Below the pieces are notes generated by a model. It did no database searches, was not told where the DNA came from, and saw only the letters and a list, made by a program, of their open reading frames with translations. 18,343 nucleotides of DNA, from the NCBI GenBank assembly GCA_963602445.1, contig CAVCIY010000090.1, forward strand, positions 1 through 18,343. Direction: 5' to 3'. This stretch comes from Alangreenwoodia sp963602445 (lineage in GTDB: Bacteria > Bacillota > Clostridia > Peptostreptococcales > Anaerovoracaceae). Positions 16,527-18,343 of the stretch are shown in pieces; positions within the stretch are counted from its first letter, which is position 1, and each line of letters starts with the position of its first letter. A program made the position numbers and the translations under genes.

Positions 16527-16689
16527 TTACACCAAATTGCAGCAGCAGGACGCATATACAATAACCTGTTTCTCATCATCGTCAACCTTGTAAAAGACAA
16601 GATCTTTCTCCAAAATTTTCTGCGGCACGGAGGATAATCTTTCGGATTAACGAATCCGCTGTGTCCGTTCGTATAACTTCATACTTCAA
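16527..16689 (-). pseudogene. RelE/ParE-family toxin with internal deletion
   Basis: From a TTG at 16689, with AGGAGG seven bases upstream, the minus strand reads KYEVIRTDTADSLIRKIIL then RAAENFGE, a typical N-terminus of a RelE/ParE-family mRNA interferase. It then fuses out of frame to a segment that in the next frame reads EKDLVFYKVDDDEKQVIVYA, the typical C-terminal strand pair of the same family, ending at a stop at 16527. About 40-45 residues that normally lie between are absent, and the last dozen residues are replaced by SCCCNLV. A TGA overlaps the TTG, as expected for the end of an antitoxin gene translationally coupled to the toxin, but no antitoxin remains recognisable. The remnant cannot make a working toxin. 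Confidence 0.7.
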
Positions 16690-16736
16690 TCCGCATCCTC
16701 CTTAATCAGAAAGTTCATATTATTTATAGACAAAAA

Positions 16737-16773
16737 CGGGAAGCCTTGATTTATAAGGCTTCCCGCGGTTTTT
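16737..16773. terminator. Bidirectional intrinsic terminator
   Basis: CGGGAAGCCTT (16737-16747) pairs perfectly with AAGGCTTCCCG (16755-16765) around a 7-nt loop. T-runs follow on both strands: TTTTT at 16769-16773 on plus and TTTTT from the A-run at 16732-16736 on minus. It lies downstream of the RelB/RelE-type pair on their strand and is probably its terminator, also shielding the toxin remnant from read-through. Confidence 0.8.
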
Positions 16774-16833
16774 ATATCATTCAAGCTCTTTTACTCTTAT
16801 TTTTCACACCGTATTTTTCTATTCTTTTCATTA

Positions 16834-16883
16834 ATTGTAAACGTATCATTTGATACGAATTGTAAGCGTATCATTTGATACGT
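16834..16883. repeat. Two tandem 25-bp units, each with a palindrome
   Basis: The units 16834-16858 and 16859-16883 differ at only two positions (an A/G after ATTGTAA, and the final base). Each contains the palindrome CGTATCA-TT-TGATACG. The second is followed by a T-run, so it could act as a weak plus-strand terminator, but the exact tandem spacing is more like a pair of protein-binding sites. It lies 20 bp from the tRNA-like sequence. Confidence 0.75.
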
Positions 16884-16902
16884 TTTTTATAAAATTCGCA
16901 CT

Positions 16903-16923
16903 GTTCAAATCCTGCTGTACCCA
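16903..16923 (+). other. tRNA 3'-end-like fragment, possible att site
   Basis: GTTCAAATCC begins a T-loop-like sequence (TTCAAAT), followed by a 5-nt T-stem strand CCTGC (16911-16915), a 7-nt acceptor strand TGTACCC (16916-16922) and a discriminator A. These lengths match the 3' end of a tRNA exactly. The 5' T-stem partner and the rest of the tRNA are missing, as when an integrative element regenerates only the tRNA 3' end. TGTACCCA is repeated at 16927-16934. No integrase gene is in the window. Confidence 0.4.
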
Positions 16924-16985
16924 AAATGTACCCAACATTGATTTACTATTTTACAAAGGACATTCTTCGATAGCAAGAAAAGATC

Positions 16986-17306
16986 TTAATGTCTTTCCTT
17001 TAATCGATTATGAATGTCTGAAGCTCCATAAAGCACATCTGTCACCGTCACCACTCCCGGATTGATTACATAACATACCAAGTAGTTATCGACTACCATT
17101 CTATGAATCCCCATCGAATGTTCTGGTTCCGAATCAAACAATCCAAACCTGTCTGGAAATTCATCCAATGTCAAGATTGCATCAGCAATGCGATTATATT
17201 GTCCCATTGCGTTCTCTGGTGCCAGCTTCACAGTAGCAATATACTCATACAGCTTCTCCATGTCGGCTAATGCTTCATCTGTAATATTTACACTAAATTT
17301 ATTCAT
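16986..17306 (-). CDS. RelE/ParE-type toxin
   Basis: The 106-residue protein has the small RelE/ParE layout: an N-terminal ITDEALADMEKLYEYIA helix pair, a middle PDRFGLFD segment, and a C-terminal strand set GIHRMVVDNYLVCYVI followed by VTVTDVLYGASDIHNRL. Family members are ribosome-dependent mRNA interferases (RelE, YafQ) or gyrase inhibitors (ParE); sequence alone does not decide which. Its ATG overlaps the antitoxin stop by one base (TGATG), so translation is coupled. It is probably neutralised by the upstream antitoxin. It is not similar in detail to the broken toxin at 16527-16689, so these are two separate modules. Confidence 0.8.
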   Translation of the reverse strand: MNKFSVNITDEALADMEKLYEYIATVKLAPENAMGQYNRIADAILTLDEFPDRFGLFDSEPEHSMGIHRMVVDNYLVCYVINPGVVTVTDVLYGASDIHNRLKERH

Positions 17307-17611
17307 CAGCTATGGTTCTCCCGAAATTTAGTAAATGCCTCAGCTGCGTTCTGCACATTTCCAGCCTTATAGTCGTCATATCCTCGCTGAATCTTGGCAT
17401 GAAGCTCTTTTCCTGTCATTCTTGTGGCATCAATACCCTCCGGAGCATTTGGAATTGTTACAGAAAACGGGATTCCGCCTACAAGAACAACCTGATTAAG
17501 GAACATATCAACTGCAGTAGACATAGGGATTCCCAATCTACTCAGGACACTTTCCGCATTCTGCTTCAATGTCGGATTAATTCTCAAATTAAGAGTTGCT
17601 GATTTCTCCAT
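17306..17611 (-). CDS. RelB/DinJ-family antitoxin
   Basis: The 101-residue protein has an N-terminal ribbon-helix-helix: strand ATLNLRINP, helix LKQNAESVLSRLG, turn IPMS, helix TAVDMFLNQVV, then the family-typical GGIPFSVTIPNAP. The C-terminal part should wrap the toxin. RelB/DinJ antitoxins bind their own operator and neutralise the cognate toxin. Start: ATG 17611 has GGAGG eight bases upstream and directly precedes the strand; an in-frame ATG at 17626 overlaps the Shine-Dalgarno. It is the first gene of a two-gene operon with the toxin. Confidence 0.88.
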   Translation of the reverse strand: MEKSATLNLRINPTLKQNAESVLSRLGIPMSTAVDMFLNQVVLVGGIPFSVTIPNAPEGIDATRMTGKELHAKIQRGYDDYKAGNVQNAAEAFTKFRENHS

Positions 17612-17630
17612 GATCGTCACCTCCATATCG

Positions 17631-17657
17631 ATTATATTGTAACGACATTGTTGTTAC
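17631..17657 (-). promoter_or_regulatory. Promoter and operator of the toxin-antitoxin operon
   Basis: A perfect TATAAT (17636-17631 on minus) lies about 20 bp upstream of the antitoxin start. Immediately upstream is an inverted repeat GTAAC-N9-GTTAC (17639-17657), imperfectly palindromic throughout, in the place where a ribbon-helix-helix antitoxin would bind. A TTGACG at 17664-17659 is 22 bases from the -10, too far for a standard -35. Confidence 0.5.
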
Positions 17658-17702
17658 TCGTCAACCTTTTTCATAACTATATTCAATGTCATTTATATTT
17701 TT

Positions 17703-17816
17703 TCACCGTCTCCTCCTAAAAGAACTCAGTATTTTTTTCCGATACTCGCTCGATGACACCTTATATCTTCCCTTAAAGCCACGATTAAAAGTCTTCAAGA
17801 ATTTTTGTAGACATTT
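17703..17816 (-). pseudogene. C-terminal remnant of an AraC-family regulator
   Basis: The minus strand reads a stretch containing TFNRGFKGRYKVSSSEYRKK before a stop at 17703. This lines up residue by residue with the end of the second helix-turn-helix of AraC/XylS regulators (yFsrlFkkryGvSPseYR), with Ser in place of the usual Pro. Only about 35 codons remain and no start is present. AGGAGG and a GTG AAA AAA follow the stop, as if a next gene once began there, but that frame closes after five codons. Confidence 0.55.
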
Positions 17817-17835
17817 TAGAGACGAAACAATAATA

Positions 17836-18165
17836 TTATTGATCACCGTACTTTTCATCCAAATATGTGTTTAATGCATCTTTCCACTGATCTTCTTCTA
17901 ATAAATAAAACGATTCTGTAACAGCCCTGTTATTCAAATGGTTCACATATTTTTTTGCCAAATCAAAGCTTTTCTCTTTTACAATACTCTCATCTTTAAT
18001 AATGCTGCAAAATTCAGTATATATGTCGCTTATAGCCGAATCTTCTCCTGCAAACAAAAAAGGATTGGCATCGCTTAAATATTTTCCCAATTCTTCGTCA
18101 CGCGTTTCATTCCAGTCTGCATCCAATGCTAAAAATATCATGCAAAATAAATCATGTCTCGTCAT
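17836..18165 (-). CDS. Small hypothetical protein
   Basis: The 109-residue acidic, soluble protein was not assigned to a family. It begins MTRHDLFCMIFLALDADWNE and contains LGKYLSDANPFLF, SAISDIYTEF and a C-terminal LNTYLDEKYGDQ. No signal peptide, membrane segment or catalytic motif is seen. Start: ATG 18165 has AAAGGA about seven bases upstream; an in-frame ATG at 18201 has no good ribosome site. Its start overlaps by 14 bases the stop of the ORF upstream, which implies a translationally coupled pair. Small acidic coupled pairs like this occur among immunity genes of polymorphic toxin cassettes, but that is only a contextual guess. Confidence 0.6.
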   Translation of the reverse strand: MTRHDLFCMIFLALDADWNETRDEELGKYLSDANPFLFAGEDSAISDIYTEFCSIIKDESIVKEKSFDLAKKYVNHLNNRAVTESFYLLEEDQWKDALNTYLDEKYGDQ

Positions 18166-18342
18166 CCGATTGTCCTTTATGCGGTTGCGCCAAATAATCA
18201 TTACATCCTTCTATCCACTCTGTCTCAGTAACATTTGTAAAAGGAGAAACCAAATCAATATCATCAATGCTTTTTAAATACTCTATCGCCAAATAAAATA
18301 TCCCATTTCTTTATAGTGAAATGCTGCTGCATTCGATATTGC
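18152..18342 (-). pseudogene. Partial, apparently frameshifted ORF at the window edge
   Basis: One minus-strand frame enters from the right edge and reads NAAAFHYKEMGYFIWR before a stop at 18283. Another frame, open from 18310, continues with FYLAIEYLKSIDDIDLVSPF and ends at 18152 with SDDET. The two read naturally as one helical protein joined by a one-base shift near the T-rich stretch at 18290-18303. No start codon for the second part is convincing. The beginning lies outside the window. The product family is not recognised; it overlaps and precedes the small hypothetical gene. Confidence 0.45.
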
Positions 18343-18343
18343 T

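Noticed and set aside
16834..16888. The palindromic repeat with T-run as the terminator of the toxin gene
   Set aside because: The T-run is on the plus strand, opposite to the toxin gene, and the stem is AT-rich; the terminator at 16737-16773 is far stronger.

Overview
The window looks like chromosome of a strictly anaerobic, low-to-mid GC Gram-positive bacterium, most likely a clostridial (Lachnospiraceae- or Eubacteriales-like) species. The reasons are a class III anaerobic ribonucleotide reductase with an NrdR-type operator, strong Shine-Dalgarno sites, a giant exported protein anchored by S-layer homology (SLH) domains, and a YpuA-like DUF1002 exported protein. Assignment is from gene content only.

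Layout. 21-3045 (minus): nrdD and nrdG, the anaerobic reductase and its radical-SAM activase, behind a predicted promoter with two NrdR-like boxes four helical turns apart and a leader of about 325 nt. NrdG carries an insertion of about 70 residues encoded by a degenerate 15-bp repeat. 3644-4284 (plus): a hotdog-fold (PaaI-like) thioesterase preceded by three consecutive predicted hairpins. 4330-4441: hairpins and a bidirectional terminator between convergent genes. 4615-6424 (minus): a cysteine hydrolase (isochorismatase-like) and an exported DUF1002 protein. 6970-16236 (minus): one 3088-residue surface protein with signal peptide, Ig-like domains, a large unassigned central region, a likely beta-propeller, CARDB-like and cadherin-like modules and three C-terminal SLH domains. 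16527-18343: an AT-richer mosaic of gene fragments holding an internally deleted RelE-family toxin, a tRNA-3'-end-like sequence, palindromic repeats, an intact RelB/RelE-type toxin-antitoxin pair, the tail of an AraC-type regulator, a small unknown gene and a frameshifted partial ORF.

The most unusual property of the window is that nearly every intergenic interval contains its own local, degenerate tandem or direct repeat (8-, 15-, 19-, 23-, about 22-, 25-, 36-, about 46-, 65- and 75-bp periods). The units are unrelated between intervals, sit in leaders and 3' regions, and in nrdG have entered or arisen inside a coding sequence. One array appears to have grown from the arm of a transcription terminator. 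This suggests a lineage that continually expands and then erodes local duplications. No CRISPR array, complete IS element, complete tRNA or rRNA was found.
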